Part shown: one piece after another, positions 9,571-18,399 of the stretch
Layout of the letters: each line of letters opens with the position of its first letter
How positions within the stretch are numbered: the stretch's first letter is position 1
Translations under genes and position numbers: made by a program
The notes under the pieces: generated by a model
What the model was told of the DNA's origin: nothing
What the model saw: the letters and a program-made list of their open reading frames with translations, nothing else
Database searches by the model: none
Assembly: GCA_041751425.1 (NCBI GenBank)
Contig: JBGSXL010000002.1
Location: forward strand, 62,001-126,000
Direction of reading: 5' to 3'
Length of the DNA stretch: 64,000 nt
Source of the DNA: JAVVEG01 sp041751425
Lineage (GTDB): Bacteria; Pseudomonadota; Gammaproteobacteria; Pseudomonadales; Pseudohongiellaceae

Positions 9571-10101
9571 ATGTATTTTGCTCTGCTAGATATGCTCGAT
9601 GCCATCTCAGCCTTTATGGCGCAAGGTGGGCCGGTGCTTTGGATTATTGCCATGCTGCTGCTGGTAAAGTTTTCTCTCGTGTTTGAGCGTGTGTGGTATC
9701 TGTACTCCGCGCACGCCAACCGAGTTAAACATACTCTGGCAGTTTGGAACGGCAGATCTGACACCAAGTCCTGGCGTGCCAGACAAATTCGCAACATGAT
9801 GATTTCGCAGGTATCGCTGGATCTTAAGTCAACGCTACCCATGATTGAATCTCTCGTTGTTATATGTCCGTTACTCGGTCTATTGGGTACGGTAACCGGC
9901 ATGATTGAAGTCTTCTTCGTGATGGCATTGACCGGTGGTGGCGATGCTAAATCGATGGCGGGCGGCGTTTCCAAGGCGACAATTCCTACGATGGCAGGCA
10001 TGGTTGGAGCGCTTTCCGGTATATTTGCTTCGAACTGGTTGAAGCACAAGATGGATCGTGATCTGGAACTTCTTGAAGACCATATGGCTCTAAATAACTA
10101 A
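9571..10101 (+). CDS. exbB: TonB-system proton channel ExbB (ExbB2 type)
   Basis: This is an inner-membrane proton-channel subunit of the MotA/TolQ/ExbB family, 176 residues. An N-terminal membrane segment (VLWIIAMLLLVKFSLVF) is followed by a short cytoplasmic part and the two-helix signature LLGLLGTVTGMIEVF and STIPTM-like KATIPTMAGMVGALSG. A clear ribosome site (GAGGAG) lies before the ATG. It sits 17 bp after the long ExbB-like gene and before exbD, so the operon encodes two different channel-type subunits, typical of TonB2 clusters. It is expected to form the ExbB-ExbD motor that energises TonB. Confidence 0.93.
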   Translation: MYFALLDMLDAISAFMAQGGPVLWIIAMLLLVKFSLVFERVWYLYSAHANRVKHTLAVWNGRSDTKSWRARQIRNMMISQVSLDLKSTLPMIESLVVICPLLGLLGTVTGMIEVFFVMALTGGGDAKSMAGGVSKATIPTMAGMVGALSGIFASNWLKHKMDRDLELLEDHMALNN

Positions 10102-10136
10102 ATTCGACACGTATTAATTCACGAAAAGGCACAATA

Positions 10137-10544
10137 ATGAAAAGTGGTTTAATGAAGAGACGCGATGGTGAAGGTCCAGGGGAGATTGACCTGACCCCAA
10201 TGCTGGATGTTGTATTCATCCTGTTGATCTTCTTCATCGTTACCTCGGTATTCATTACCGAGGCGGGTATTGAAGTGTTGAAACCGGAAGCTTCGACAGC
10301 TGAACCCAAGTCCAAGGATCTGATCCTGATTGCAGTCAGTGCAGATGGGCAGGTGTGGATAGACGGCGAGGAGATTGACCCGCGCTTTATCCGGCAGCGA
10401 TTTGAGTTGAGGTTGGCAGATACACCGAACGCAGCAGTTGTAATTCAGGGTGACCGTGCGTCTCAGAATGAGCACATACTGTCAATTTTGCGAGCTGCAC
10501 GTGATGCAGAAATCGCAAGCGTTTCTATCTCAGCGGAGGCATAA
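10137..10544 (+). CDS. exbD: TonB-system biopolymer transport protein ExbD (ExbD2 type)
   Basis: This ExbD/TolR subunit has one transmembrane helix and a periplasmic domain, 135 residues. The signature EIDLTPMLDVVFILLIFF contains the membrane aspartate that carries protons in this family. The periplasmic part contains VSADGQVWIDGEEID and VVIQGDR, typical of ExbD. It lies between exbB and tonB with a gap of only 2 bp to tonB. TolR is the alternative family member, but there is no tolA/tolB context. Confidence 0.95.
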   Translation: MKSGLMKRRDGEGPGEIDLTPMLDVVFILLIFFIVTSVFITEAGIEVLKPEASTAEPKSKDLILIAVSADGQVWIDGEEIDPRFIRQRFELRLADTPNAAVVIQGDRASQNEHILSILRAARDAEIASVSISAEA

Positions 10545-10546
10545 CA

Positions 10547-11161
10547 ATGATTGCTATTCGATGGTTAGTATCCCTGGTATTTGCCGCGGCAATTACTTTG
10601 GTATTGTTTTACCTGATGCAGGCTTTGATAGCGACTGGCTCGCAACTTGACCAACGAGTCAATGTGATCAGAATGGTTGATGCGACCATGCCGGAAATCG
10701 TCATGGAAGTGATTCGTGAGATTGAAAGGCCGCAACCCATTGAAGAACTCAATGAGCCACCACCCACCCCTCCCGATCGCCAGATGAATATGGACAATGG
10801 CCCCAGCCTGAATATTCAGCGTGCCTCTGTCGCTATTGATACCGGTTTGGATTTTGGCGCCGCGTCCTTGAATATTTCCGATGGCGAAATGTTGCCACTG
10901 GTTAACGTGACACCTCAGTATCCTACCCGTGCAGCCTCACGCGGCATTGAGGGTTGGTGCCAGGTGAGGTTTGTTGTGACGGAAACGGGTGGTGTGCGTG
11001 ACGTGGTTGTGGTCGATGGTGAACCGCGAGGCATGTTTGATTCCTCGTCTATCCGCGCGGCAGAGCGCTTCCGCTTCCAACCACGCGTGGTGAACGGGCA
11101 ACCTGTTGAGGTACCAAATGTTCAGTACGTATTCCGCTATCAATTGGAGGGCGAGCAATGA
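10547..11161 (+). CDS. tonB: TonB family energy-transducer protein (TonB2 type)
   Basis: This transducer links the ExbB-ExbD motor to outer-membrane TonB-dependent receptors. The 204 residues show an N-terminal membrane anchor (LVSLVFAAAITLVLFYL), a short Pro/Glu-rich spacer (RPQPIEELNEPPPTPPDR) and a C-terminal TonB domain from about residue 115. That domain contains TPQYPTRAASRGIEGW, EPRGMFDSS and NVQYVFRYQL. The spacer is much shorter than in E. coli TonB, as is usual for TonB2. Its C-terminal domain is strikingly similar to the one fused to the M56 peptidase at 35953-37347. The stop overlaps the next start by 4 bp. Confidence 0.93.
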   Translation: MIAIRWLVSLVFAAAITLVLFYLMQALIATGSQLDQRVNVIRMVDATMPEIVMEVIREIERPQPIEELNEPPPTPPDRQMNMDNGPSLNIQRASVAIDTGLDFGAASLNISDGEMLPLVNVTPQYPTRAASRGIEGWCQVRFVVTETGGVRDVVVVDGEPRGMFDSSSIRAAERFRFQPRVVNGQPVEVPNVQYVFRYQLEGEQ

Positions 11162-12519
11162 TTAGCCTGAAGTCTTTCTCTGTTGTAGGCAAGAAACTGC
11201 TGAGCGTTGTATCTGTCACCGCGATGAGCGCTGCGATGATGGCATCGTTAGGGTTCTCATCAATTGCCTTCGCGCAAGATGGCGAACGGCAACCACCACC
11301 CACACGTTCCTCGGAAGTGCTCACAGATCGAGTTTTCAGGGTGATTTCTGCCGTGTCCGAGATCCTGAATCCGGAAGACCAGAATGCGACTATCGATTAT
11401 GCGCGCGTAAAACGAGATCTTGACGGTCTGAACGAGCGCTATGACACGCTCAATGATTTCGAAAAGTCTACATTGCTGAACTTCTATGCCACATATTATT
11501 TTGGTATCGATAATATCAATGCGGTGATTTCTACATACGAGCGCATGCTGACTATCGAAAACCTGCGTCATGAACTGCGTTTACGTTCTCTGTTAACGTT
11601 GGGTAACCTGTATATCGGCGAAGAACGTTACCGGGATTCGATCAATTTCCTGACACAATGGCGTCAGTTATCCGAAGTAGAAAACGATAACGTTTTTCTG
11701 ATGCTGGCAAACAATCACTACCAATTGGAAGAGTACACAACAGCCATCCCATTTCTGATTCAGTATATGGATATGAAACGCGCCAGTGGTGAAGTTGTAC
11801 CCAGAAATATATACAGCATGCTCAATGCCATGTACTTCGAATTGGAAGACTTTCCCAAAGCCGAAGCACTTACCAAGGAAATGATCACGCTGTTTGATGA
11901 AGCTGCAGACTGGCGGAATCTGGCTGCTATTTACGGCATGCTGGATAATGATAAGAAGCGTGTAGAGACTTTAATGCTCACGTTCAGCAAAGGCTTTATG
12001 GAAAGCTCTGCTGAATATATGAATCTTGCACAATCTCTGGCTGGTAGCGAAGCACCTTACAAAGGCGCTTTAGTGCTGGAAGCCGGGTTCCAGGCAGGAA
12101 AAGTTGAAGAGACCGTCGAGAATCTGGAGCGTTTGACCCAGATGTATCTGATGTCTAATGAGTATGAGCGCGCATTGGTTCCGGCCCGTAAGTCAGCAGA
12201 ACTGGCTGAAACTGGAGATGCCTATGATTATCTCGGCTACATCTACTACATGATGCACGACTATAAGAGCGCTGCGGATGCCATTAAAATGGCCGTCCAA
12301 CGCGGTGGTCTTGATAATCCGGCTGATACCCAGTTGTTCCTGGCCCGTGCTTTGGTAGAAATAGAAGACTACGCAGGTGCGGCTGCAGCGGCACGACGTG
12401 CTCAGGAGTTGGGGAGTACGGGTGCAAGGCAGTTTATTACCTATATCGAAAACAGCCGTCAGCGTCGTGAGAATCTGGATGCACGCAAGGCACAAGCAAT
12501 AGATTTTTATCGTTCATAA
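11158..12519 (+). CDS. Exported tetratricopeptide-repeat protein of the TonB2 operon
   Basis: This periplasmic or lipid-free exported protein has 453 residues. A signal peptide ends near FSSIAFAQ. The rest is helical with several TPR-like pairs, for example LGNLYIGEERYRDSINFL, YDYLGYIYYMMHDYKSA and LFLARALVEIEDYAGAAAAA. Homologues with TPRs close many TonB2 operons, but their molecular job is not well defined. Start and upstream stop overlap (ATGA), so it is very likely co-translated with tonB. A strong terminator follows 42 bp after the stop, making it the last gene of the operon. Confidence 0.88.
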   Translation: MISLKSFSVVGKKLLSVVSVTAMSAAMMASLGFSSIAFAQDGERQPPPTRSSEVLTDRVFRVISAVSEILNPEDQNATIDYARVKRDLDGLNERYDTLNDFEKSTLLNFYATYYFGIDNINAVISTYERMLTIENLRHELRLRSLLTLGNLYIGEERYRDSINFLTQWRQLSEVENDNVFLMLANNHYQLEEYTTAIPFLIQYMDMKRASGEVVPRNIYSMLNAMYFELEDFPKAEALTKEMITLFDEAADWRNLAAIYGMLDNDKKRVETLMLTFSKGFMESSAEYMNLAQSLAGSEAPYKGALVLEAGFQAGKVEETVENLERLTQMYLMSNEYERALVPARKSAELAETGDAYDYLGYIYYMMHDYKSAADAIKMAVQRGGLDNPADTQLFLARALVEIEDYAGAAAAARRAQELGSTGARQFITYIENSRQRRENLDARKAQAIDFYRS

Positions 12520-12560
12520 ATCAACGGAAGCTTGAAACAAGCACATCCGTCCCCATAAAG

Positions 12561-12607
12561 AACCCGGGCACTTTGCATAATCTGCAACAGTCTCCGGGTT
12601 TTTTTAT
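12561..12607 (+). terminator. Intrinsic terminator of the TonB2 operon
   Basis: A 7-bp stem AACCCGG/CCGGGTT (12561-12567 and 12594-12600) runs directly into a T tract. The loop contains a second stem TTGCA/TGCAA, giving a stacked hairpin. It lies 42 bp after the TPR gene and before htpG. Confidence 0.85.
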
Positions 12608-12634
12608 TGAATAGAATTTACAGAGGTTGTGTTG

Positions 12635-14548
12635 ATGACTACAGAGATTAACAAGGAAACTCGCGGATTCGAGACGGAAGCAAAGCAGTTGCTTCATTTG
12701 ATGATTCATTCCCTCTACAGTAACAAGGAAGTTTTTCTGCGCGAATTGATTTCAAACGCATCTGATGCCGCCGACAAACTGCGCTTTGAGGCACTCTCCA
12801 AACCTGAGATCTATGAAGATGACCCAGAGCTAAAGGTGCAGATAGATTTCGACAAGAATGCCGGCACTGTGACCATTACCGACAATGGTATTGGCATGAG
12901 CAGGGACGAAGTCATCAGCCATCTGGGCACCATTGCCCGCTCCGGCACTGCACAGTTTCTCAATTCCCTGAGTGGGGACCAGAAAAAAGATTCAAAACTG
13001 ATCGGACAATTTGGTGTGGGTTTCTACTCCGCGTTTATCGTCGCGCATCAGGTAGAAGTGCTAACCCGCAAGGCTGGTAGTGCAACAACTGATGGTGTGC
13101 GTTGGGTATCTTCCGGAGAATCCGATTACACCATTGAAGCCATCGAAAAGAAAACTCGCGGCACCAGCGTCATTCTTCATTTGCGTCCGGATGAAATGGA
13201 GTTTGCTGAAAGCTATCGACTCAAGCATATCGTCAAAAAATACGCTGACCACATTTCTATTCCTGTCCTGATGCAGAAAGCTGAAGTCAAATCTGAGGAC
13301 GAGACCGAGGCTACCAACATGCAACCCGAGTACGAGTCCGTCAATGCGGCGCAAGCCTTGTGGACGCGTTCGCGCACCGATATCAAAGACGAAGAGTACA
13401 ACGAATTCTACAAGCATGTGACTCATGACTATCATGAACCATTGAACTGGAGTCACAATAAAGTTGAAGGCAAACTGGAATACACCAGTCTGTTGTATGT
13501 GCCTTCCAAGGCTCCCTTTGATCTTTGGAACCGAGATGGCGCACGAGGTCTGAAACTATATGTCCAGCGTGTCTTCATCATGGACGACGCAGAACAATTC
13601 CTGCCTCTGTATCTACGCTTCATAAAGGGCGTAGTGGACTCCAACGATATTTCATTGAACGTCTCGCGTGAAATTCTTCAAAAAGATCCTGCAGTAGATT
13701 CCATGCGCAGCGCATTGACAAAGCGCTCACTTGATATGCTTGCGAAGTTGAAGAATAACGAGAAAGAAAAGTACGCCAGTTTCTGGAAAGAGTTTGGCCA
13801 GGTTCTGAAAGAAGGTCCGGCAGAGGATTTCTCCAACCGTGAAGCTATTGCCAAACTGCTGCTGTTTACATCGACTGAATCCAACGGCAATGATCAAGAC
13901 CAGGGGCTGGAAGATTATGTGTCGCGCATGAAGCCCGAGCAGGAAAAAATCTACTATCTGGTTGCCGACTCACACAAAGCCGCAAAGAACAGTCCCCATC
14001 TGGAAATATTTCGCAAGAAAGGAATCGAAGTATTGCTGCTTTCCGATCGTATTGATGAATGGCTGATGAGTCATTTGAACGAGTTCGATGGCAAGCAACT
14101 GCAGGATGTCAGTCGAGGCACTCTGGATCTTGGTAAACTCGAAGATAAAGAAGAGAAAGAGCAGCACGAGAAAGTTGAAAAAGAATTCAAAGCGTTGGTG
14201 GATCGTATCAAAACCCAACTCGCAGAGCAGGTGCAGGAAGTCAGAATTACGCATCGCCTGACCGATTCGCCTGCCTGCCTGGCAATCAACGAAGATGAGA
14301 TGGGTGCACAAATGCGTCGCATCATGGAGGCTTCAGGACAAAGCATGCCGGAGAGCAAACCAAACTTCGAGATCAATCCGGAGCATCCTCTTATTCAGAA
14401 ACTGGATAAAGAACAGGACGAAGAACGTTTTACTGATTTGATTTCAGTCTTGTTTGATCAGGCGAGCCTGGCTGAAGGACGGCAGTTAAATGATCCCGCC
14501 AGCTTCACACAACGTTTGAACAAATTGTTGCTGGAACTTTGTGATTGA
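12635..14548 (+). CDS. htpG: Molecular chaperone HtpG (Hsp90 family)
   Basis: This is the bacterial Hsp90, an ATP-driven dimeric cytoplasmic chaperone. I place the start at the ATG at 12635 (MTTEINKETRGF), 8 nt after an AGAGG ribosome site; an in-frame GTG lies two codons upstream. The 637 residues carry the GHKL ATPase motifs ELISNASDAADKLRF, DNGIGMSRDEV and GQFGVGFYSAFIV. The middle domain includes FIKGVVDSNDISLNVSRE with the conserved catalytic-loop arginine, and a C-terminal dimerisation region follows. It stands alone between the TonB2 terminator and a convergent argS. I saw no heat-shock promoter clear enough to call. Confidence 0.98.
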   Translation: MTTEINKETRGFETEAKQLLHLMIHSLYSNKEVFLRELISNASDAADKLRFEALSKPEIYEDDPELKVQIDFDKNAGTVTITDNGIGMSRDEVISHLGTIARSGTAQFLNSLSGDQKKDSKLIGQFGVGFYSAFIVAHQVEVLTRKAGSATTDGVRWVSSGESDYTIEAIEKKTRGTSVILHLRPDEMEFAESYRLKHIVKKYADHISIPVLMQKAEVKSEDETEATNMQPEYESVNAAQALWTRSRTDIKDEEYNEFYKHVTHDYHEPLNWSHNKVEGKLEYTSLLYVPSKAPFDLWNRDGARGLKLYVQRVFIMDDAEQFLPLYLRFIKGVVDSNDISLNVSREILQKDPAVDSMRSALTKRSLDMLAKLKNNEKEKYASFWKEFGQVLKEGPAEDFSNREAIAKLLLFTSTESNGNDQDQGLEDYVSRMKPEQEKIYYLVADSHKAAKNSPHLEIFRKKGIEVLLLSDRIDEWLMSHLNEFDGKQLQDVSRGTLDLGKLEDKEEKEQHEKVEKEFKALVDRIKTQLAEQVQEVRITHRLTDSPACLAINEDEMGAQMRRIMEASGQSMPESKPNFEINPEHPLIQKLDKEQDEERFTDLISVLFDQASLAEGRQLNDPASFTQRLNKLLLELCD

Positions 14549-14625
14549 TAGCATTTGCCAGTAACGCAAAGGTGACTGCAACACAACTGCAAATTGTTGT
14601 CGGATTACAGAATACCGGTTGGGAA

Positions 14626-16386
14626 TTACATCTGTTCCAAGGTGTCAATTCCCAACAAACCTAATCCTTGGTGCAGCGTGTTGGCCGTCAGTGTAGCCAG
14701 TGCCAGGCGACTGGCCCGTTCTGCGCCTTCCGCCTTGAGAATAGGGCAGCTTTCATAGAAGCGCATAAAGCTACCTGCCAGTTCGTACAAATACTGACAC
14801 AAATGGTTCGGATAGCATTCAGACGCAACCACTTGTACTGTTTCCGGGAACTGCAGAATTTTCAGTGCCAGTGCGCGTTCTTCTACAGCCTGCAATTGAA
14901 TAGCGGCGGATTTAACAACTGCAGCGTCATTTTTGCGTAGAATGCTTTTGATACGAGCATAGGCGTACAACATATACGGCGCTGTATTACCTTCGAAAGA
15001 AAGCATACTGCTCCAGTCAAATACATAGTCGCTGGTTCTGTTCTTGGACAAGTCCGAGTATTTTACCGCCGCGATGCCAACTTTCTGCCCTATAGCCTGA
15101 CGCTCTTCCTCGCTCAGATCGGAATTTTTCTCGCTCACTAAATCGTAGGCGCGCTTTACGGCTTCGTTCAACAAATCCTTCAGTTTGACAGTATCACCAC
15201 TGCGAGTTTTAAACGGGCGGCCATCTTCTCCCATCATGGTACCGTAAGCCAGATGCTCCAGACTGCACTCCGGTCGCACAAATTCCGCCTTGCGAGCTAT
15301 GGCAAACACCTGCTGGAAGTGCAGGCTCTGACGCGCATCCACAACATACAACACTCTGTCTGTCTGTAAGGTTTCGCTGCGGTATCTTGTTGCTGCCAGA
15401 TCTGTCGTTGCGTATAGATAACCACCGTCGCTCTTCTGAATAATGGCGGGCAGTGGTTCACCATCTTTACCTTTGAACTCGTCCAGAAAAACACATTTGG
15501 CACCTTCGGAAACAGTCAATAACCCTTTTTCATCCAAAGCCGAAACGATCCCGGCAAGTTCATTGTTATAAAAACTTTCTGCACACAGGTCGGTGCGCTG
15601 CAGGCTAACATTAAGCATGGCGTAAATATCTTCGCAATGGTGGAGCGATTCATCGATGAACTGTTGCCAAACTACAAGACAACGTGGATCTCCCTGTTGT
15701 AATTTAACAACGTAAGAGCGGGCCGTTTCTGCAAACTCCGGCTCATTGTCAAAACGCTCTTTCGCAACCCTATAGAAAGTTTCAAGATCGGCTAATTGCG
15801 TTGGTAATTCCGCACCTGCCTGAGTCAACGATTCCATATGCGCGATCAACATACCAAATTGGGTACCCCAATCTCCCACATGATTCTGCCGAATTACTTC
15901 GTATCCCAGCGCTTCCAGCACTCTTGCGATACAGTCACCTATAATGGTGCCGCGCAAATGCCCAACGTGCATTTCCTTGGCCAGGTTTGGACTGGAATAG
16001 TCGATAACTACTTTTGTTGTTTTACTATCTGGCGTTGCAGCAGCGTATGAATCCAGTGCAGCCTCATTGTCAGCAAACTTTTTGCTCTGAGCCGCCAGAA
16101 AGTCGTCTCTTAAAAATAAATTGATGAATCCGGGGCCGGCAACTTCTGCTTTCTCAAGCATGCTGTCTGCTGAGAGATTTTCATTCAATACAGCTACAAC
16201 TCTGGCAGCCAGATCTCGTGGGTTGGTTTTCAATTGCTTGGCAATAGACATCACACCGTTGGCTTGATAATCGCCAAACTCCGGCCGTGATGCATAGATT
16301 ACATGCGCCCGACTCTCGGCAATACCACTGATCTGGCTAATGGCAGCGCTGATCTGTATTTCCAGCGCCTGCTTGATTGTTAGCAT
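14626..16386 (-). CDS. argS: Arginyl-tRNA synthetase
   Basis: This class I aminoacyl-tRNA synthetase charges tRNA-Arg. The 586 residues have the N-terminal Add-1 domain typical of ArgS, then the HIGH-type motif in SSPNLAKEMHVGHLRGTIIG. The KMSK region is degenerate (FKTRSGDTVKLKDLL), as is common in ArgS. A C-terminal DALR anticodon-binding domain starts near the last 130 residues (NTAPYMLYAYARIKSIL). It converges with htpG and is divergent from rluC. Confidence 0.97.
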   Translation of the reverse strand: MLTIKQALEIQISAAISQISGIAESRAHVIYASRPEFGDYQANGVMSIAKQLKTNPRDLAARVVAVLNENLSADSMLEKAEVAGPGFINLFLRDDFLAAQSKKFADNEAALDSYAAATPDSKTTKVVIDYSSPNLAKEMHVGHLRGTIIGDCIARVLEALGYEVIRQNHVGDWGTQFGMLIAHMESLTQAGAELPTQLADLETFYRVAKERFDNEPEFAETARSYVVKLQQGDPRCLVVWQQFIDESLHHCEDIYAMLNVSLQRTDLCAESFYNNELAGIVSALDEKGLLTVSEGAKCVFLDEFKGKDGEPLPAIIQKSDGGYLYATTDLAATRYRSETLQTDRVLYVVDARQSLHFQQVFAIARKAEFVRPECSLEHLAYGTMMGEDGRPFKTRSGDTVKLKDLLNEAVKRAYDLVSEKNSDLSEEERQAIGQKVGIAAVKYSDLSKNRTSDYVFDWSSMLSFEGNTAPYMLYAYARIKSILRKNDAAVVKSAAIQLQAVEERALALKILQFPETVQVVASECYPNHLCQYLYELAGSFMRFYESCPILKAEGAERASRLALATLTANTLHQGLGLLGIDTLEQM

Positions 16387-16473
16387 TGTTCGTTCCCATC
16401 ATGAGATTTCTATAATGACGCCTGTCACAAGGGCGGAATTGTACACTATTGCGCGGGTTTGCAGTCTGGGAAT

Positions 16474-16502
16474 GTCACCGTACGTGGGAACCTTGCTATA
16501 AT
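16474..16502 (+). promoter_or_regulatory. Probable extended -10 promoter for rluC
   Basis: TGCTATAAT (16494-16502) is an extended -10 with a perfect TATAAT hexamer. The -35 region about 17 bp upstream (around 16474-16479) is weak, as is common for extended -10 promoters. It lies 55 bp before the rluC start in the argS-rluC divergent gap. Confidence 0.55.
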
Positions 16503-16556
16503 CACGCTCTTTCCGCAGCGGTCCGCTACTCACACGTTAACCAGCAAAGAATTCAT

Positions 16557-17495
16557 ATGACGATAGAAAATAAAGGGGTGCAATTGCTTGACGTAGCCGA
16601 GAGCTCAGCAGGTCAGCGTATCGATAATTTTCTGACAAGTCGCTTAAAGGGTGTACCGCGTTCGCACTTATACCGTTTGATCCGCAAAGGTGAAATCAGG
16701 GTCAACAAAAAGCGTGTTAAACCGGAAACTCGTTTGCAGCACGGCGATATAGTACGCATTGCTCCAATTCAGGTGGTCAAATCGGAAACGCTGGCGCCTC
16801 CCAGCCAAGGGTTAGTCGACTTATTGCGGCAGTGCATTCTGTTCGAAAATGACCAGTTAATGGTTATCAATAAGCCACAGGGGCTGGCCGTTCATGCCGG
16901 CTCCGGTTTGAATGCCGGGTTAATAGAAGCCTTACGCGATATATTTTCCGATTACAGCTTTTTGGAGCTGGCACACCGGATAGACAAAGATACTTCCGGC
17001 TGTCTTTTAATTGCTAAAACCAGCAAGGCGCTGAAGCATTTGCAAGGTGAAATCAAAGCCCGAAAACTGCAGAAGACCTATCTGGCTTTGGTGCACGGTA
17101 GCTGGCCACAGAGTGTGACAAAAATCAGCGCGCCATTATTAAAGAAGTCAGCAGAAGCGGGTAGTGGGATAGTTACAGTATCTGAGGAAGGTAAAACAGC
17201 CTTAACTAATTACGTCGTGGAGAAGCGCTTCAAAGGCGCAACCCTGATGCAAGCAATGCCAATTACCGGTCGGACCCATCAGATTCGCGTCCACTGCCAA
17301 TATGCCGGTCATCCGATAGTGGGGGACAACAAATACACACCAACCACCAAAAACGCCCTGAGCCAGGAAAAACACCTTTGCCTGCATGCCGCCATGCTTA
17401 ATTTCTCCCTCCCGGATGCCGCAGAGCGAATAACGGTCCAAGCCCCTGTGGCGGGCAACATGGCTGCCTTGATAGGACGTCTCGAAGCAGATTAA
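16557..17495 (+). CDS. rluC: 23S rRNA pseudouridine synthase RluC
   Basis: This enzyme isomerises specific uridines in 23S rRNA (positions 955, 2504 and 2580 in E. coli). I use the ATG at 16557 (MTIENKGVQLLDVAE). An in-frame ATG 108 bp upstream would add 36 unrelated residues and start before the likely promoter. The 312 residues have an N-terminal S4 RNA-binding domain (QRIDNFLTSRLKGVPRSHLYRLI) and a catalytic domain with the RluA-family signature AHRIDKDTSGCLLIAKT (catalytic Asp) and TGRTHQIRVHCQYAGHPI. It starts the cluster that continues with yceD and rpmF; the HAD-phosphatase, sppA and maf genes that often intervene are absent. Confidence 0.95.
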   Translation: MTIENKGVQLLDVAESSAGQRIDNFLTSRLKGVPRSHLYRLIRKGEIRVNKKRVKPETRLQHGDIVRIAPIQVVKSETLAPPSQGLVDLLRQCILFENDQLMVINKPQGLAVHAGSGLNAGLIEALRDIFSDYSFLELAHRIDKDTSGCLLIAKTSKALKHLQGEIKARKLQKTYLALVHGSWPQSVTKISAPLLKKSAEAGSGIVTVSEEGKTALTNYVVEKRFKGATLMQAMPITGRTHQIRVHCQYAGHPIVGDNKYTPTTKNALSQEKHLCLHAAMLNFSLPDAAERITVQAPVAGNMAALIGRLEAD

Positions 17496-17528
17496 AAGCT
17501 GAAAAACCGTCTTAAGTGACAGATTTTT

Positions 17529-17557
17529 TTGACAGAAACGCTTACACAGCCTATTAT
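17529..17557 (+). promoter_or_regulatory. Near-consensus sigma-70 promoter of the yceD-rpmF-plsX-fab cluster
   Basis: TTGACA (17529-17534), an exact 17-bp spacer, and TATTAT (17552-17557) form an almost ideal sigma-70 promoter. The following bases TGCGCGCC form a GC-rich discriminator, a feature of promoters under ppGpp/DksA stringent control. The preferred yceD start codon is only 9 bp after the -10 hexamer, so the transcript would be leaderless or nearly so. Confidence 0.85.
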
Positions 17558-17566
17558 TGCGCGCCT

Positions 17567-18115
17567 ATGGCAGACACCCTCGTTCCAGACCACGTTGACG
17601 CTCGCAAAATATTCTCCAAAGGCGCTTCGATAACAGGCATTTTGCCAATCGGGCGATTACAGCGATTGTCGCAAAGCCTGAGTAATTCCGAGGGTCTGGC
17701 GCAGGCAGAACTGCTGTTTACTGTGGATGAGGGGCGCCGAAGGATAGTATCCGGCCATGTAAAAGCACGGGTCAATGCGATTTGTCAGCGCTGCCTGGAG
17801 GCAGTGGCCATTGATCTGGAAGATACATTGAATCTGGCTTTGGTAGAAACGGACGAACATGTTCGTAAATTACCGACGGAACTTGATCCCTGGTTTTGCA
17901 CAACTGCGAATCTGGATCTTCCCGATATTATCGAGGAACAACTGATTCTTTGTATGCCGCTGGTGAGTAACCATGAAGATGGCAAATGTACTGGCGAGGC
18001 AGCTTTGATTCGCGCGCAACTTAACAGCGCAGAAAATGAAGCCAGCGCAGAAGACACAACAGCCCAAGGGCCGTTTGCGGCACTGCAAAGCCTCAAGAAT
18101 AAGGACAAACAATAA
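17567..18115 (+). CDS. yceD: YceD/DUF177 family 23S rRNA accumulation protein
   Basis: This DUF177 protein belongs to the family encoded immediately before rpmF in most bacteria and is linked to large-subunit rRNA accumulation. I take the ATG at 17567 (MADTLVPDHVDARK, 182 residues). It fits the family N terminus and lies just downstream of a very strong promoter. An in-frame GTG at 17516 lies upstream of that promoter and is less likely. Conserved features include KGASITGILPIGRLQRL, the Cys pair in NAICQRCLEA, and the acidic DLPDIIEEQLILCMPLV. No ribosome site precedes the start. Confidence 0.9.
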   Translation: MADTLVPDHVDARKIFSKGASITGILPIGRLQRLSQSLSNSEGLAQAELLFTVDEGRRRIVSGHVKARVNAICQRCLEAVAIDLEDTLNLALVETDEHVRKLPTELDPWFCTTANLDLPDIIEEQLILCMPLVSNHEDGKCTGEAALIRAQLNSAENEASAEDTTAQGPFAALQSLKNKDKQ

Positions 18116-18127
18116 CAAGCTCGACAT

Positions 18128-18157
18128 CGCCTTAGAGGCAGGCCTTGAAGTAAGGCG
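18128..18157 (+). other. Hairpin in the yceD-rpmF gap
   Basis: CGCCTTA (18128-18134) and TAAGGCG (18151-18157) form a 7-bp stem with a 16-nt loop in the 102-bp gap before rpmF. There is no T tract after it. It may be a processing or regulatory hairpin in the rpmF leader; the function is unproven. Confidence 0.4.
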
Positions 18158-18217
18158 TTAAAATCCGGCTTTTAAGTAATGCTATTAATTAAACAGATTT
18201 ATTGAAGGAGTATCCGC

Positions 18218-18397
18218 ATGGCCGTTCAACAAGTGAAAGTATCCCGCGCCCGACGTGACAAGCGTCGCGCACACGATGCACTGACTGCCCCAACACTGTC
18301 TACTGATAAAACCAGCGGTGAAATTCACCGTCGTCATAACATCACGGCAGATGGCTTTTACAAGGGCAAAAAAGTTCTCGATCTCGGCGACGAATAA
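18218..18397 (+). CDS. rpmF: 50S ribosomal protein L32
   Basis: This is a small ribosomal protein of the 50S subunit, 59 residues. It reads MAVQQVKVSRARRDKRR, then HDALTAPTLSTDKTSGEIHR and HNITADGFYKGKKVLDLG, an unmistakable gammaproteobacterial L32 without the zinc-binding cysteines found in other lineages. An AAGGAG ribosome site lies 8-9 nt before the ATG. It sits between yceD and plsX as in most bacteria, and its stop is 2 bp before the TTG start of plsX. Growth-rate control through the yceD promoter is likely. Confidence 0.98.
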   Translation: MAVQQVKVSRARRDKRRAHDALTAPTLSTDKTSGEIHRRHNITADGFYKGKKVLDLGDE

Positions 18398-18399
18398 AT

